Shown here piece after piece: positions 1 through 6,402 of a stretch of 12,504 bases of DNA. Each line of letters opens with the position of its first letter. Position 1 is the first letter of the stretch. The notes under the pieces were generated by a model. It saw only the letters and a list, made by a program, of their open reading frames with translations, was not told where the DNA came from and searched no databases. The translations under genes and the position numbers were made by a program. Origin of the DNA: a bacterium (lineage in GTDB: Bacteria > Pseudomonadota > Alphaproteobacteria > Rs-D84); contig JAAVBR010000037.1 of the NCBI GenBank assembly GCA_014802705.1, forward strand, positions 1-12,504, in the 5' to 3' direction.

Positions 1-1163
1 AGCCAATTGGAATCTTTGATTGTGACGGGGCCACTGCTGACGATGGATCCACTGTGTGGGTCTTTGCGACAGATTTTTTCGATATAGGGCACGACGCTGT
101 CGTCCAGCAGGGTGATGGTCGCCGACATCACCCAGTTCGCCGCCGGGATGTTTTCGCAGAACTTTTCCGGGTGGCCGAATTCCGGCGATTGGGCCGCAAT
201 CTTTTTCCACAGATCCCACGATCCGCCCAGGCCTGTCGGCGTGGGCGCCGGCGTGTCGTTTGTGCCGTATGTGCTGTTTTCCGTGATGGATCCGTTGGTG
301 ATCAAGACCAGATCGTTTTCCGTCAGTTTAATGGTCTTTTTCCGGCCGCCGGTGATCAGTTCGATTTTTTGTGCGACCTTGCGCCGGGCGGTGGCGTCAA
401 TCACCACATTGGTCACGCGCGTGTCGTAATGAAATTGTACGCCCCGTTCGGTCAGGTATCGCACCAGCGGGGTGATCAGGGATTCATACTGATTATATTT
501 CGTGAATTTCAGGGCCGACATATCCGCCAACGTGCCCACATGGTGGATAAAGCGCAAAATGTAACGCCGCATTTCCATCGCCGACGACCAGGGTTCAAAC
601 GCAAACATCGTCGCCCAATACAGCCAGAAATTGGATTCAAAAAATTCTGTGCCAAAGACCTGGTCAATGGTGACGTCCTGCAGGTCTTCTTCGCGCATCA
701 GCGCCAGGTGAATCAGTTCCCGAATGGCGGTTGGTGTCAGGGTGAGTTTGCCGTCCGTCGGCAGGCGCTTGCCCCGCCGTTCAATCACGCGGCAATGCGA
801 ATACGACGGGTCGTCTTGGTTTAACCAATAAAATTCGTCCAATACCGAAATATCCGGATTTTCCAGCGACGGGATGGATCGGAACAAGTCCCACAGGGTT
901 TCAAAGTGGGCCTCCATCTCGCGGCCACCACGGATGATAAAGCCGCGCTGTGGATTCCAGATGCCGTCCATGCTGCCGCCGGGGACGGCCAGTTCTTCGA
1001 AAATATGAATCTTGTTGCCACGCATGCCGCCGTCGCGGATCATAAAGACCGCTGCGGCCAAGGACGCCAGGCCCGATCCCACCAAATAGGCGGATTTTTT
1101 GGCGGCGTCTTTTGGGGGACGGGGGCGGGCAAAGGCCTCGTAATTACCACTGCTGTAATACAT
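1..1163 (-). CDS. ohyA: Oleate hydratase (myosin-cross-reactive antigen family), 3' part missing
   Basis: This is the FAD-dependent hydratase that adds water to the cis-9 double bond of oleate and related fatty acids to give 10-hydroxy fatty acids. The 387 visible residues open with [17 protein letters not shown], a hallmark family start. A Rossmann FAD motif follows ([10 protein letters not shown], residues 28-37), ending in the acidic HIFEE around 53-57. RGGREM (78-83) carries E82, which should be the catalytic Glu (E122 in the Elizabethkingia enzyme). At the same offset Y201 matches the family's second active-site residue, Y241. Family members are usually about 550-650 residues, so the C-terminal third lies beyond base 1. 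The start is fixed by AAGGAG (1174-1169) five nt upstream. The gene follows the MFS transporter by 82 nt with no terminator seen, so the two may be co-transcribed. Family identity is firm; substrate preference is inferred. Confidence 0.93.
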   Translation of the reverse strand, partial: MYYSSGNYEAFARPRPPKDAAKKSAYLVGSGLASLAAAVFMIRDGGMRGNKIHIFEELAVPGGSMDGIWNPQRGFIIRGGREMEAHFETLWDLFRSIPSLENPDISVLDEFYWLNQDDPSYSHCRVIERRGKRLPTDGKLTLTPTAIRELIHLALMREEDLQDVTIDQVFGTEFFESNFWLYWATMFAFEPWSSAMEMRRYILRFIHHVGTLADMSALKFTKYNQYESLITPLVRYLTERGVQFHYDTRVTNVVIDATARRKVAQKIELITGGRKKTIKLTENDLVLITNGSITENSTYGTNDTPAPTPTGLGGSWDLWKKIAAQSPEFGHPEKFCENIPAANWVMSATITLLDDSVVPYIEKICRKDPHSGSIVSSGPVTIKDSNW

Positions 1164-1175
1164 AAATGCTCCTTT

Positions 1176-1221
1176 TGGTTTGTGTATGAAACCATAGGGC
1201 ATTTGGGGGGAGTATGCATAC
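1176..1221 (-). promoter_or_regulatory. Small inverted repeats ahead of ohyA (possible regulatory site)
   Basis: The 82-nt gap before oleate hydratase holds a perfect 10-bp palindrome, gtatgcatac (1212-1221). It also holds a 6-bp inverted repeat, tggttt (1176-1181) with aaacca (1189-1194) around a 7-nt loop, directly before the Shine-Dalgarno sequence. No convincing -35/-10 pair is visible on the minus strand. The repeats could be an operator or a leader hairpin, but repeats this short also occur by chance. Confidence 0.2.
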
Positions 1222-1245
1222 AGGTTTGATTTCCGCCCGATCGTA

Positions 1246-2445
1246 TCAGGCGTGGCGCCGCATGTGCGGGGCGATACCCATGGCACATCGCGCGGCCGCC
1301 ACAATCGCCACCATCATCAAAATCAGATAGTATCGCAACCATGACGCATCCCCAAAGACACCGATATAGAGCATGCCGACATAACTGGCCCAGCGGCCGA
1401 TAAACAGTGCCCCGTCACGCGCGATGAAATATTCGGTCTGGTGATCGCGATCCACACACGGGGATTTGGACAGCGTATACGTATTGGTTTCGCAAATTTG
1501 TTCCAGCAGGCAAATCGCCGTGGCGTACATAAAATTATAAATCAAAAACGTCATCGGTGTTGTATGTCCCACGAACAGGCCCATGCCGACAAAGATGGCG
1601 GCGGCGCAGACGGATAACATTTTGGAAAATGATGTGGCGCGGGCGATACGGCTGAAACCCCATGTTGTAATCATGGAACATATCGCGAACAGGGTGCCCA
1701 ACGCCCCCAGTTTCAAGTCTGTGTGAAACATATAGACCGTGTACATGGTGATGATGGTCGACAGGGCCCCACTGGTCGAAAAGCCGCGCAGGATTTCAAC
1801 CAAAAATAATTTCTTTATCACCGGAAAGCGCCGCAGGCATCGGATAAAACCGATAAGTTCCAAGGGCTGTTGCGAGCGGTGATACGATGGGCGCCATCCC
1901 ATGATAATAATCAATTCCAGCACGGATACACCGATCAACGCCCCCGCCATTTGGGGATAGGAACCTGCCGTGATAAAGATTCCCAAAACCACCGGGGATA
2001 AAATTTTGGCCAGATTTTGCACCGTTGTCTTTAACCCCACAAAGCGTGGCATCTGGGCGGCGACCACCCGTTCGCCAATCATCGTGTGCATGGGAATCCA
2101 ATACAGCGCACTGACCAACCCCCAAGCTATGCCCAGGGACACGGTATATTGGACCGCATTGTCGCCCAACACCATAATGGCCGCCAACAGGCCGATTTTA
2201 ACAATCTGGTTCCAGACCAAGACGGCGATTTTATTGTGCCGCTTGGCCCAGGCGCCCACCATCACAAAGCCCGCCATCAGGACAACGTTGGTAAACAGTT
2301 CATACATCCCGATCGACAAAATTTCATGTGTCGTTGTCTGCATAATGAACGAGATGAGAAAGGTGCCAAAGAACAAATCGGAGACTTTCCGCAGGCCTTG
2401 GATGGCGATAATCAATTTTAAATCACGTGATAATTTTGGGACCAT
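1246..2445 (-). CDS. MFS-like multi-pass membrane transporter
   Basis: A 399-residue, very hydrophobic protein with about 10-12 predicted membrane segments. These fall in two blocks split by a basic, hydrophilic stretch around residues 184-213, the usual two-halves layout of the major facilitator superfamily. [17 protein letters not shown] (335-351) resembles a conserved segment in many unspecified MFS proteins. The substrate cannot be told from sequence. It lies directly upstream of oleate hydratase on the same strand, so a role in moving fatty acids or lipids is possible, but that is context only. The start is the first ATG; the next in-frame Met (35) would cut into the first membrane segment. 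The ATG has no Shine-Dalgarno sequence and sits 6 nt after a TATAAT, so the message is probably leaderless. Confidence 0.75.
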   Translation of the reverse strand: MVPKLSRDLKLIIAIQGLRKVSDLFFGTFLISFIMQTTTHEILSIGMYELFTNVVLMAGFVMVGAWAKRHNKIAVLVWNQIVKIGLLAAIMVLGDNAVQYTVSLGIAWGLVSALYWIPMHTMIGERVVAAQMPRFVGLKTTVQNLAKILSPVVLGIFITAGSYPQMAGALIGVSVLELIIIMGWRPSYHRSQQPLELIGFIRCLRRFPVIKKLFLVEILRGFSTSGALSTIITMYTVYMFHTDLKLGALGTLFAICSMITTWGFSRIARATSFSKMLSVCAAAIFVGMGLFVGHTTPMTFLIYNFMYATAICLLEQICETNTYTLSKSPCVDRDHQTEYFIARDGALFIGRWASYVGMLYIGVFGDASWLRYYLILMMVAIVAAARCAMGIAPHMRRHA

Positions 2446-2451
2446 GGGGGA

Positions 2452-2460
2452 ATTATATCA
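2452..2460 (-). promoter_or_regulatory. Extended -10 promoter of the MFS gene, leaderless arrangement
   Basis: On the minus strand TGATATAAT (2460-2452) is a perfect extended -10 (TGn plus TATAAT). Six nt (TCCCCC) separate it from the ATG at 2445, so the expected start of transcription falls on or next to the A of the start codon. No good -35 is seen at 16-18 nt, as is common for extended -10 promoters. Confidence 0.7.
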
Positions 2461-2494
2461 TAAATCGCGCCCCGGGGAAAGATATTCCCATCGG

Positions 2495-2523
2495 TTGACA
2501 TCGCCCCGGGCGCGTTTTATAAT
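2495..2523 (+). promoter_or_regulatory. Consensus sigma-70 promoter of the LptM-like gene, leaderless arrangement
   Basis: TTGACA (2495-2500) and TATAAT (2518-2523) are both perfect matches, with a 17-bp spacer. The -10 is followed by AACGGC and then ATG at 2530, so transcription should begin at or within a base of the start codon. No ribosome-binding site is possible in such a transcript. It is divergent from the MFS promoter. Confidence 0.8.
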
Positions 2524-2529
2524 AACGGC

Positions 2530-2655
2530 ATGAAAAAATTATTCTTGGGGATTTTGGTGATCATGAGCCTGGCCACAGCGGCATGCGGGGTTAAATCCGA
2601 TCTGGCCCGGCCCGCGGGCGAAGGGATTTATCCCCGGCCGTATCCCGTTTATTAA
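2530..2655 (+). CDS. LptM-like (YifL-like) small lipoprotein
   Basis: A 41-residue lipoprotein precursor. MKK is followed by a hydrophobic run and a lipobox-like end TAAC with Cys19, the expected lipidation site. The residues after it, CGVKSDLARP, fit the LptM/YifL signature (CGLKGPL..P). LptM helps the LPS translocon LptD/LptE assemble and mature in the outer membrane; that role is known from E. coli and inferred here. The mature part is only 23 residues, with a Pro/Tyr-rich tail (YPRPYPVY), shorter than the enterobacterial protein. Its own consensus promoter lies immediately upstream. Its stop codon overlaps the stop of the convergent glycosyltransferase gene. The lipobox has Thr instead of the usual Leu/Val/Ile at -3, a mild departure. 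Confidence 0.8.
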   Translation: MKKLFLGILVIMSLATAACGVKSDLARPAGEGIYPRPYPVY

Positions 2656-3635
2656 AAGATAATATCCGGATTCTGGCGGGCCACGGCGGTGTACACGCCG
2701 GTATAGCCGCGGATGTAACAAATCTCAAACAAACTGTCGACGTCGAATTTCATCATGGCCTGGAAAACGGCCTGTTCGGTGGAAACCAGGTTGTGCCGCT
2801 GCATAATCCGGCGGGTCCGTTCAAAGGTGGTGTAAAATTCATGCACACGGTCGCGCGGCACCATAAAGCAGGCGGCCGGCACATCATAATCGGCATTGAT
2901 CATTGCAATGTCGGTTAAATTTTGGCGTGCGGCGGACTGCGGCGTGATGTCGGCAATCGGCGGACAGAACTTCTTATACAAACTGTACACGAATTTCGGC
3001 ACAAAATGCGGATGCGATTTGCCCAAGGTGGGCGCCACCGTGATACGGGCGCCCCCGGGGCGGGCGTCGATTTTGCCCGGCCAATCCTGCCAACATCCAT
3101 CATAGGTTGGTGCCATGGCGCCGGCATCCACCCACATGAAATAATCGGAATTGAATTTGTTATTTTGGGCCGCCCAATCCATAACGGCGGGCTTGGCCAT
3201 GATTAAAATCAGGTAATCAATCCATTGCTGGGGTGTCTTGCGATGCAGGAAATAACCGACGTTTTTCCGCATGGATTCCAAAATCTGTAACCATTCGTCC
3301 CGTTCGCCATAATGGGGCAGGTCCGAAAAATCCATCACACGCATGTTGATTTTATCCGCCAATCCGTTTGCGGTCAGAAATTCGGCGGTTTCCCGATCGC
3401 ACCACAGGGCCACCCGTTCAAAGGTTTCGATCAGCTGTTTCAGCGACGCCAGATAAAAGTCTTGGAAGCGGCGCGTCGTGAATTTGTCCAGATTTTGGCG
3501 GCCCGGCATCCGAAACAGCATGGTGCAGAACGTAATGTCGCGCCGTTTTTTGTCATAGGCGATTTTCCGCGGGGGGGGGCATGAAATACAATTTTGGGTT
3601 GTGTTTTTTATGTTTTTAGTGTTTTTATTCGCCAT
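2652..3635 (-). CDS. HtrL/YibB-like (WlaTC-type) putative glycosyltransferase
   Basis: A 327-residue soluble protein with no signal peptide. Its core starts near residue 33 (DITFCTMLFRMPGR). YFMWVDAG (165-172) and STEQAVF (285-291) recall the HtrL/YibB family, proposed to modify surface polysaccharides. I recognise this from pattern only, so the exact family is tentative. The first 32 residues are unusual: residues 1-15 are Asn/Lys/Thr-rich and come from AT-rich DNA, and residues 19-22 (CPPP) are encoded by a run of nine C. The ATG at 3635 is the only in-frame start before Met39 and has no clear Shine-Dalgarno sequence. Another ATG (3582) directly before the C run is out of frame at the present tract length. 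The gene lies 27 nt downstream of tRNA-Leu on the same strand and could share its transcript. Confidence 0.6.
   Translation of the reverse strand: MANKNTKNIKNTTQNCISCPPPRKIAYDKKRRDITFCTMLFRMPGRQNLDKFTTRRFQDFYLASLKQLIETFERVALWCDRETAEFLTANGLADKINMRVMDFSDLPHYGERDEWLQILESMRKNVGYFLHRKTPQQWIDYLILIMAKPAVMDWAAQNNKFNSDYFMWVDAGAMAPTYDGCWQDWPGKIDARPGGARITVAPTLGKSHPHFVPKFVYSLYKKFCPPIADITPQSAARQNLTDIAMINADYDVPAACFMVPRDRVHEFYTTFERTRRIMQRHNLVSTEQAVFQAMMKFDVDSLFEICYIRGYTGVYTAVARQNPDIIF
3571..3579 (-). repeat. Nine-base poly-C tract in the 5' end of the glycosyltransferase gene
   Basis: Nine consecutive G on the plus strand (C on the coding strand) encode the end of Cys19, Pro20, Pro21 and most of Pro22. It is the longest G/C homopolymer I noticed in the window. 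Gain or loss of one base would put the ATG at 3635 out of frame with the downstream domain. Confidence 0.9.
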
Positions 3636-3662
3636 TAGGGGGCCCCAACTGTTGTCTTATTT

Positions 3663-3747
3663 TGGTGCGGCTAAGGAGAATCGAACTCCTATGGGTTGCC
3701 CCACTGGAACCTAAATCCAGCGCGTCTACCAGTTCCGCCATAGCCGC
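3663..3747 (-). tRNA. tRNA-Leu (anticodon UAG)
   Basis: The 85-nt minus-strand sequence folds as a class II tRNA. The acceptor stem is GCGGCTA/TAGCCGC, and the discriminator A is followed by an encoded CCA. The anticodon stem CTGGA/TCCAG encloses the loop TTTAGGT, giving anticodon TAG (UAG), which reads CUN leucine codons. There is a long variable arm (TGGGGCAACCCA) and a T arm AGGAG-TTCGATT-CTCCT. No T-run terminator follows it before the glycosyltransferase gene. The upstream region is very AT-rich (3748-3784) and probably contains its promoter, but I cannot pick a single -10. Confidence 0.97.
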
Positions 3748-3784
3748 AATTTTTATCCATATTTTATATTATGATAAAAAAGAC

Positions 3785-3813
3785 TTGATTTCCAGTAAAA
3801 TTTACCCTAAAAT
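3785..3813 (+). promoter_or_regulatory. Promoter of rpmG
   Basis: TTGATT (3785-3790), a 17-bp spacer and TAAAAT (3808-3813). Transcription would start near 3820, giving a leader of about 24 nt that carries AAAAGG (3829-3834) as a Shine-Dalgarno sequence 9 nt before the ATG. Confidence 0.65.
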
Positions 3814-3843
3814 CGGTCGCAGAAGAATAAAAGGTAGACCAAA

Positions 3844-4023
3844 ATGGCATCTAAAAAAGGCAGTAAAGAAGTTGTAAAGCTGGAAAACAAAGAAACCGGC
3901 TATTTCTACACAACCACAAAAAATACCAAGTCCGAAAATACCCAGGGCAAAATGAAGTTTCGCAAGTATGATCCGAAATTGCGCAAGCATGTGACCTTTA
4001 CCGAAGCGAAAATGCCTCACTAA
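3844..4023 (+). CDS. rpmG: 50S ribosomal protein L33
   Basis: The 59-residue product starts MASKKGSKEVVKLENKETGY and continues FYTTTKNTK (21-29), then KMKFRKYDPKLRKHVTFTEAK, the full-length L33 pattern. L33 is a small protein of the large ribosomal subunit near the E site. This copy lacks the two CXXC-type pairs that bind zinc, so it is the zinc-independent form usual in Alphaproteobacteria. It is monocistronic, with its own promoter upstream and a strong terminator 13 nt after the stop. It is divergent from the tRNA-Leu gene, placing two translation genes back to back. Confidence 0.97.
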   Translation: MASKKGSKEVVKLENKETGYFYTTTKNTKSENTQGKMKFRKYDPKLRKHVTFTEAKMPH

Positions 4024-4036
4024 AAAAAAGACTTAC

Positions 4037-4067
4037 AAAAAAATCCCCCCCATCGGGGGATTTTTTT
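4037..4067. terminator. Bidirectional intrinsic terminator between rpmG and the SpeE-like gene
   Basis: A perfect 13-bp inverted repeat has arms at 4037-4049 (seven A, T, five C) and 4055-4067 (five G, A, seven T) around a 5-nt loop. The A/T runs give a U-tract in both directions, so it can end rpmG (plus) and the convergent SpeE-like gene (minus, stop at 4073). Confidence 0.93.
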
Positions 4068-4072
4068 GATCC

Positions 4073-5461
4073 TTAGTTTTTATATCGATCATAGATCACG
4101 GGTGTTTTATTGATCGTATAGACCCGATCCGATTCCGGTCGATTAAACCACAGGTAAATCACGTTGGCCGGGTCGGTCGCGCCCCATGGGTTTTGCGAAC
4201 CGATAACCTGGCGCGATGTGTTATGGTCAAACACGTGGTGGAACGTGTTGTCAAAGACCCGGGTGTACGCGTCGCTGAAATCCGGACTGGTAATCATATT
4301 CATCGCCACCATGCCGCCCGGGCGTACGCGGTCGCGAATACGCTGCATAAACTGGACGGTGATCAGATCTTCGGGAACCTGGTACGAATTGGAATAGACG
4401 TCCAGGATGATCAGGTCCCATTGTTGGTCGGTGTTCTTTAAAAACTGACTGGCGTCTTGGACGACAAAACGTTTGTTCAAGGACAGGGGGGCGCCCAGAA
4501 AATGTTTTTCCGATACGTCTTTTAATGTGCGTTCAATATCCACAAACGTATAGGTGTTATAGGTGTCATTCAGCCCCGCCGTAAAGCCGCCCGCCCCCAG
4601 GACCAAAATGTCATGCGGGCGGGTGCGCGGCATGGTGTCGATAAAGTTTTGGTTAATATAGTTGATATAGGCGGCCGATGCACCGGTCTGTGGGTGGTAC
4701 ACCGACATCGGCAGACCATTCATATATAACACGCGCGTGTTGTCATCGCCCATGACCGCAATCGTCGAATTGGCATTATTGACCAAGATGCCCATTTCGC
4801 GATACAAAAACGCATTATTATTGATGATCCATGCCGGCACCAAAATCGCCGCCGCCCATATTCCCATCCGGGGGCGCGGGCGCGCGATGGCGGCCGCCAC
4901 CAATCCCAAAACTGTGATCCACAAAATGGTGTAATTCACCCCGATAAAGGGCATCAAGACCAATGTCGTCGCCAGGGATCCCAGGACGGATCCAATCGTA
5001 TCCCATGCCATAATGGATCCGGTGGCGTTGGCGTTATACCGGTTCAGGTACCGCGACAGCAATGCGGTATTGATGCCGAACAAATACGGCCCCACCGATA
5101 AAAAGACGATGGAATACAGGGCGGTCTGAATCACGCCGGATGTGATGCCGGCCATATACATCATGGAAAAATAGGTGGACAATAACACAAAACTGCCCGC
5201 CAGGACGGTCATCGCCGCGATCAATGTAAAGTTAAATTGCAACGCACGTCCCGCCCCGCGGCGCGTGATCCGTGCGGCCCCGCCCCGGAAATAGCCGATC
5301 GACATAAATCCCAAAAAGGTGCCCATAATAATACTGGTGATGACGGCGGCACTGCCCACGAAAAAAGATAACTGGCGCAGGACAATCAATTCCAAAGACA
5401 GACTGACATAGCCGTTGAGAAAGATTAAAAAAATCAGCCATGTGCGCAGTTTCTTGGTCAT
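4073..5461 (-). CDS. Membrane-anchored spermidine-synthase-like protein
   Basis: 462 residues. The N-terminal half (about 8-215) is a bundle of hydrophobic segments containing SLELIVLRQL (22-31) and IIMGTFLGFMSIGY, seen in fused membrane/SpeE-like proteins. The C-terminal half (about 225-450) is a Rossmann methyltransferase-like domain: LVLGAGGFTAG (287-297, nucleotide-binding glycines), FVDIER (307-311 plus R, acidic ribose ligand), VVQDAS (D336) and LIILDVYSNS (D354 at the catalytic position). Classical spermidine synthases have a DxxDP-type motif there; here it is DVYSNS, so polyamine synthesis is not assured. I chose the second in-frame ATG (5461), preceded by AGGGGGA. The earlier ATG at 5497 lies inside the -10 box of the likely promoter. 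Membrane topology and substrate remain unknown. Confidence 0.8.
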   Translation of the reverse strand: MTKKLRTWLIFLIFLNGYVSLSLELIVLRQLSFFVGSAAVITSIIMGTFLGFMSIGYFRGGAARITRRGAGRALQFNFTLIAAMTVLAGSFVLLSTYFSMMYMAGITSGVIQTALYSIVFLSVGPYLFGINTALLSRYLNRYNANATGSIMAWDTIGSVLGSLATTLVLMPFIGVNYTILWITVLGLVAAAIARPRPRMGIWAAAILVPAWIINNNAFLYREMGILVNNANSTIAVMGDDNTRVLYMNGLPMSVYHPQTGASAAYINYINQNFIDTMPRTRPHDILVLGAGGFTAGLNDTYNTYTFVDIERTLKDVSEKHFLGAPLSLNKRFVVQDASQFLKNTDQQWDLIILDVYSNSYQVPEDLITVQFMQRIRDRVRPGGMVAMNMITSPDFSDAYTRVFDNTFHHVFDHNTSRQVIGSQNPWGATDPANVIYLWFNRPESDRVYTINKTPVIYDRYKN

Positions 5462-5492
5462 GAAAATCCCCCTGTTTTTTTGTGTTGTGGGT

Positions 5493-5521
5493 ATCATAGT
5501 GCAAACGGGGGTGCCTGTCCA
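5493..5521 (-). promoter_or_regulatory. Promoter of the SpeE-like gene
   Basis: On the minus strand TGGACA (5521-5516), a 17-bp spacer and TATGAT (5498-5493), each one mismatch from consensus. The transcript would start near 5486 and carry AGGGGGA as its ribosome-binding site before the ATG at 5461. This position rules out the upstream in-frame ATG at 5497 as the start. Confidence 0.65.
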
Positions 5522-5529
5522 GTCCCGTG

Positions 5530-5829
5530 TTAGTGATCGTTCATCAAACGCACGTCGTCATAGGCCGGCGTCCGATTGAAAATCGCCCGGGCCCGCGGGC
5601 ACAGGCATAAAATATGCCGATGGCTTTGCCGCGCCAGGTTCACCACATGCGCCACCAGTTCTGCGTCAATATCGTGCGGGTCATAGGCGGCGTCCACATG
5701 GGTGTGGTCAATCATTATCTTGTCGATCCCCACACGGACAAAGGTGATTTCCCCAATGCGGCGGGTGTGATCGTATGCGTAAAACGCCAAACCGTCGTCG
5801 GCCAAAGTATAGGTAATGTCGTTTGTCAT
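5530..5829 (-). CDS. Small GNAT-like protein (YidJ/NATD1 type) with altered CoA loop
   Basis: 99 residues matching the short single-domain N-acetyltransferase family (Acetyltransf_CG type): GEITFVRVGIDKIMIDHTHV (26-45), ELVAHVVNLARQSHRHILCLCPRARAIF (57-84) and the terminal PAYDDV. HTxV, ARxxxxxIxxLCP and the F...P-Y ending are the usual family landmarks, and the length is normal. The loop that normally reads R/GxGxG and binds the acetyl-CoA pyrophosphate is YDPHDIDAE (49-57) here, with no glycine. The protein may therefore bind CoA poorly or act otherwise. The ATG has no Shine-Dalgarno sequence and lies 6 nt after an extended -10. The SpeE-like gene follows on the same strand 68 nt downstream but has its own promoter. 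Confidence 0.75.
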   Translation of the reverse strand: MTNDITYTLADDGLAFYAYDHTRRIGEITFVRVGIDKIMIDHTHVDAAYDPHDIDAELVAHVVNLARQSHRHILCLCPRARAIFNRTPAYDDVRLMNDH

Positions 5830-5835
5830 GTTTTG

Positions 5836-5844
5836 ATTATAACA
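5836..5844 (-). promoter_or_regulatory. Extended -10 promoter of the GNAT-like gene, leaderless arrangement
   Basis: On the minus strand TGTTATAAT (5844-5836) is a perfect TGn-TATAAT. CAAAAC then leads straight into ATG at 5829, the same 6-nt distance seen at the MFS and LptM-like genes. The sequence at the -35 distance (TACCCT) is not consensus. Confidence 0.7.
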
Positions 5845-5880
5845 CAGTCCTGTCGCGCAGGGTAGATGAATAATCCCCTA

Positions 5881-5909
5881 GTGACACGTGGCGCGCAAAA
5901 CGTCACAAT
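5881..5909 (+). promoter_or_regulatory. Candidate promoter of the two-TM membrane protein, with inverted repeat
   Basis: GTGACA (5881-5886), a 17-bp spacer and CACAAT (5904-5909) make a modest sigma-70 match. GTGAC (5881-5885) and GTCAC (5902-5906) form a short inverted repeat overlapping both boxes, which could be an operator. AAAGGAGG (5919-5926) follows as a strong ribosome-binding site. Confidence 0.35.
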
Positions 5910-5931
5910 AAAGGGTACAAAGGAGGCAAAA

Positions 5932-6375
5932 ATGATGTTACGTTTAAAAATATATCTGACAGCGTTGGCGCTGTATGAAATTGTGGCGATTATGTTGCTG
6001 CATTGCGCGCGGACATGTGACGCGATATTCGGGACCATGTTCTGTGATGACCATGCGTATAAATACTTTGTATGGTGCGTGGCGGTTCCCCTGTTGGTGT
6101 TTTTGATTGTCATGTGGGTGCGGCAAATTATCGGCCACAGCCGTCGCCGCCGCATGATAGATCAGGCCAAGGCCGCCGCCAAAGATCTGTACCAAGATGT
6201 GCGGGGCCGTGTTTTGGAACAGGTGTCGCCCCAAGATGTCGCGGGATTGATCAGTGCGGCGGTGGTTCTGGGGATTAAAAAAATGTCCGACCGTGCGGGG
6301 ACCGCGCGTGATGCCGGCGCGCGCCCGGCGACGCGATCGGCGACGCGTCCCACAAACGCCAAGGGTAAAAAATAA
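5932..6375 (+). CDS. Two-TM membrane protein of unknown function
   Basis: I do not recognise this 147-residue protein. It has two hydrophobic segments (about 6-25 and 46-67) joined by a short loop with several Cys (C25, C29, C38, C49). A basic RRRR (71-74) follows the second segment, suggesting that side is cytoplasmic. An Ala/Lys-rich, probably helical segment (76-97) and a hydrophobic stretch (104-116) come next, then a Thr/Arg/Ala-rich low-complexity tail ending NAKGKK. The start is set by AAAGGAGG at an ideal 5-nt distance; the reading frame upstream of it is not needed. It is divergent from the GNAT-like gene and ends at a terminator. A role as a small inner-membrane scaffold or stress protein would be a guess. 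Confidence 0.75.
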   Translation: MMLRLKIYLTALALYEIVAIMLLHCARTCDAIFGTMFCDDHAYKYFVWCVAVPLLVFLIVMWVRQIIGHSRRRRMIDQAKAAAKDLYQDVRGRVLEQVSPQDVAGLISAAVVLGIKKMSDRAGTARDAGARPATRSATRPTNAKGKK

Positions 6376-6378
6376 AAG

Positions 6379-6398
6379 AACGGGGCAAACGCCCCGTT
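6379..6398. terminator. Bidirectional terminator between convergent genes
   Basis: Stem CGGGGC (6381-6386) and GCCCCG (6391-6396) with a 4-nt AAAC loop, extended by A:T pairs and followed by a run of five T on the plus strand. On the minus strand a weaker T-run (interrupted by C) follows. It lies 3 nt after the stop of the two-TM protein and 4 nt from the stop of the convergent gene. Confidence 0.88.
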
Positions 6399-6402
6399 TT
6401 TC

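Noticed and set aside
54..824. 256-codon plus-strand open frame opposite oleate hydratase
   Set aside because: The minus strand encodes a clear oleate hydratase across the whole stretch; the plus-strand product is compositionally odd and has no ribosome-binding site.
5462..5497. Upstream in-frame start (5497) for the SpeE-like protein
   Set aside because: The ATG lies inside the -10 box and has no ribosome-binding site; the ATG at 5461 has AGGGGGA correctly spaced.
5505..5528. Hairpin (ACGGG/CCCGT) between the GNAT-like and SpeE-like genes as a terminator
   Set aside because: Only a 5-bp stem with a 14-nt loop and a weak T-run on the minus strand. It overlaps the likely promoter of the SpeE-like gene and is not convincing as an intrinsic terminator.
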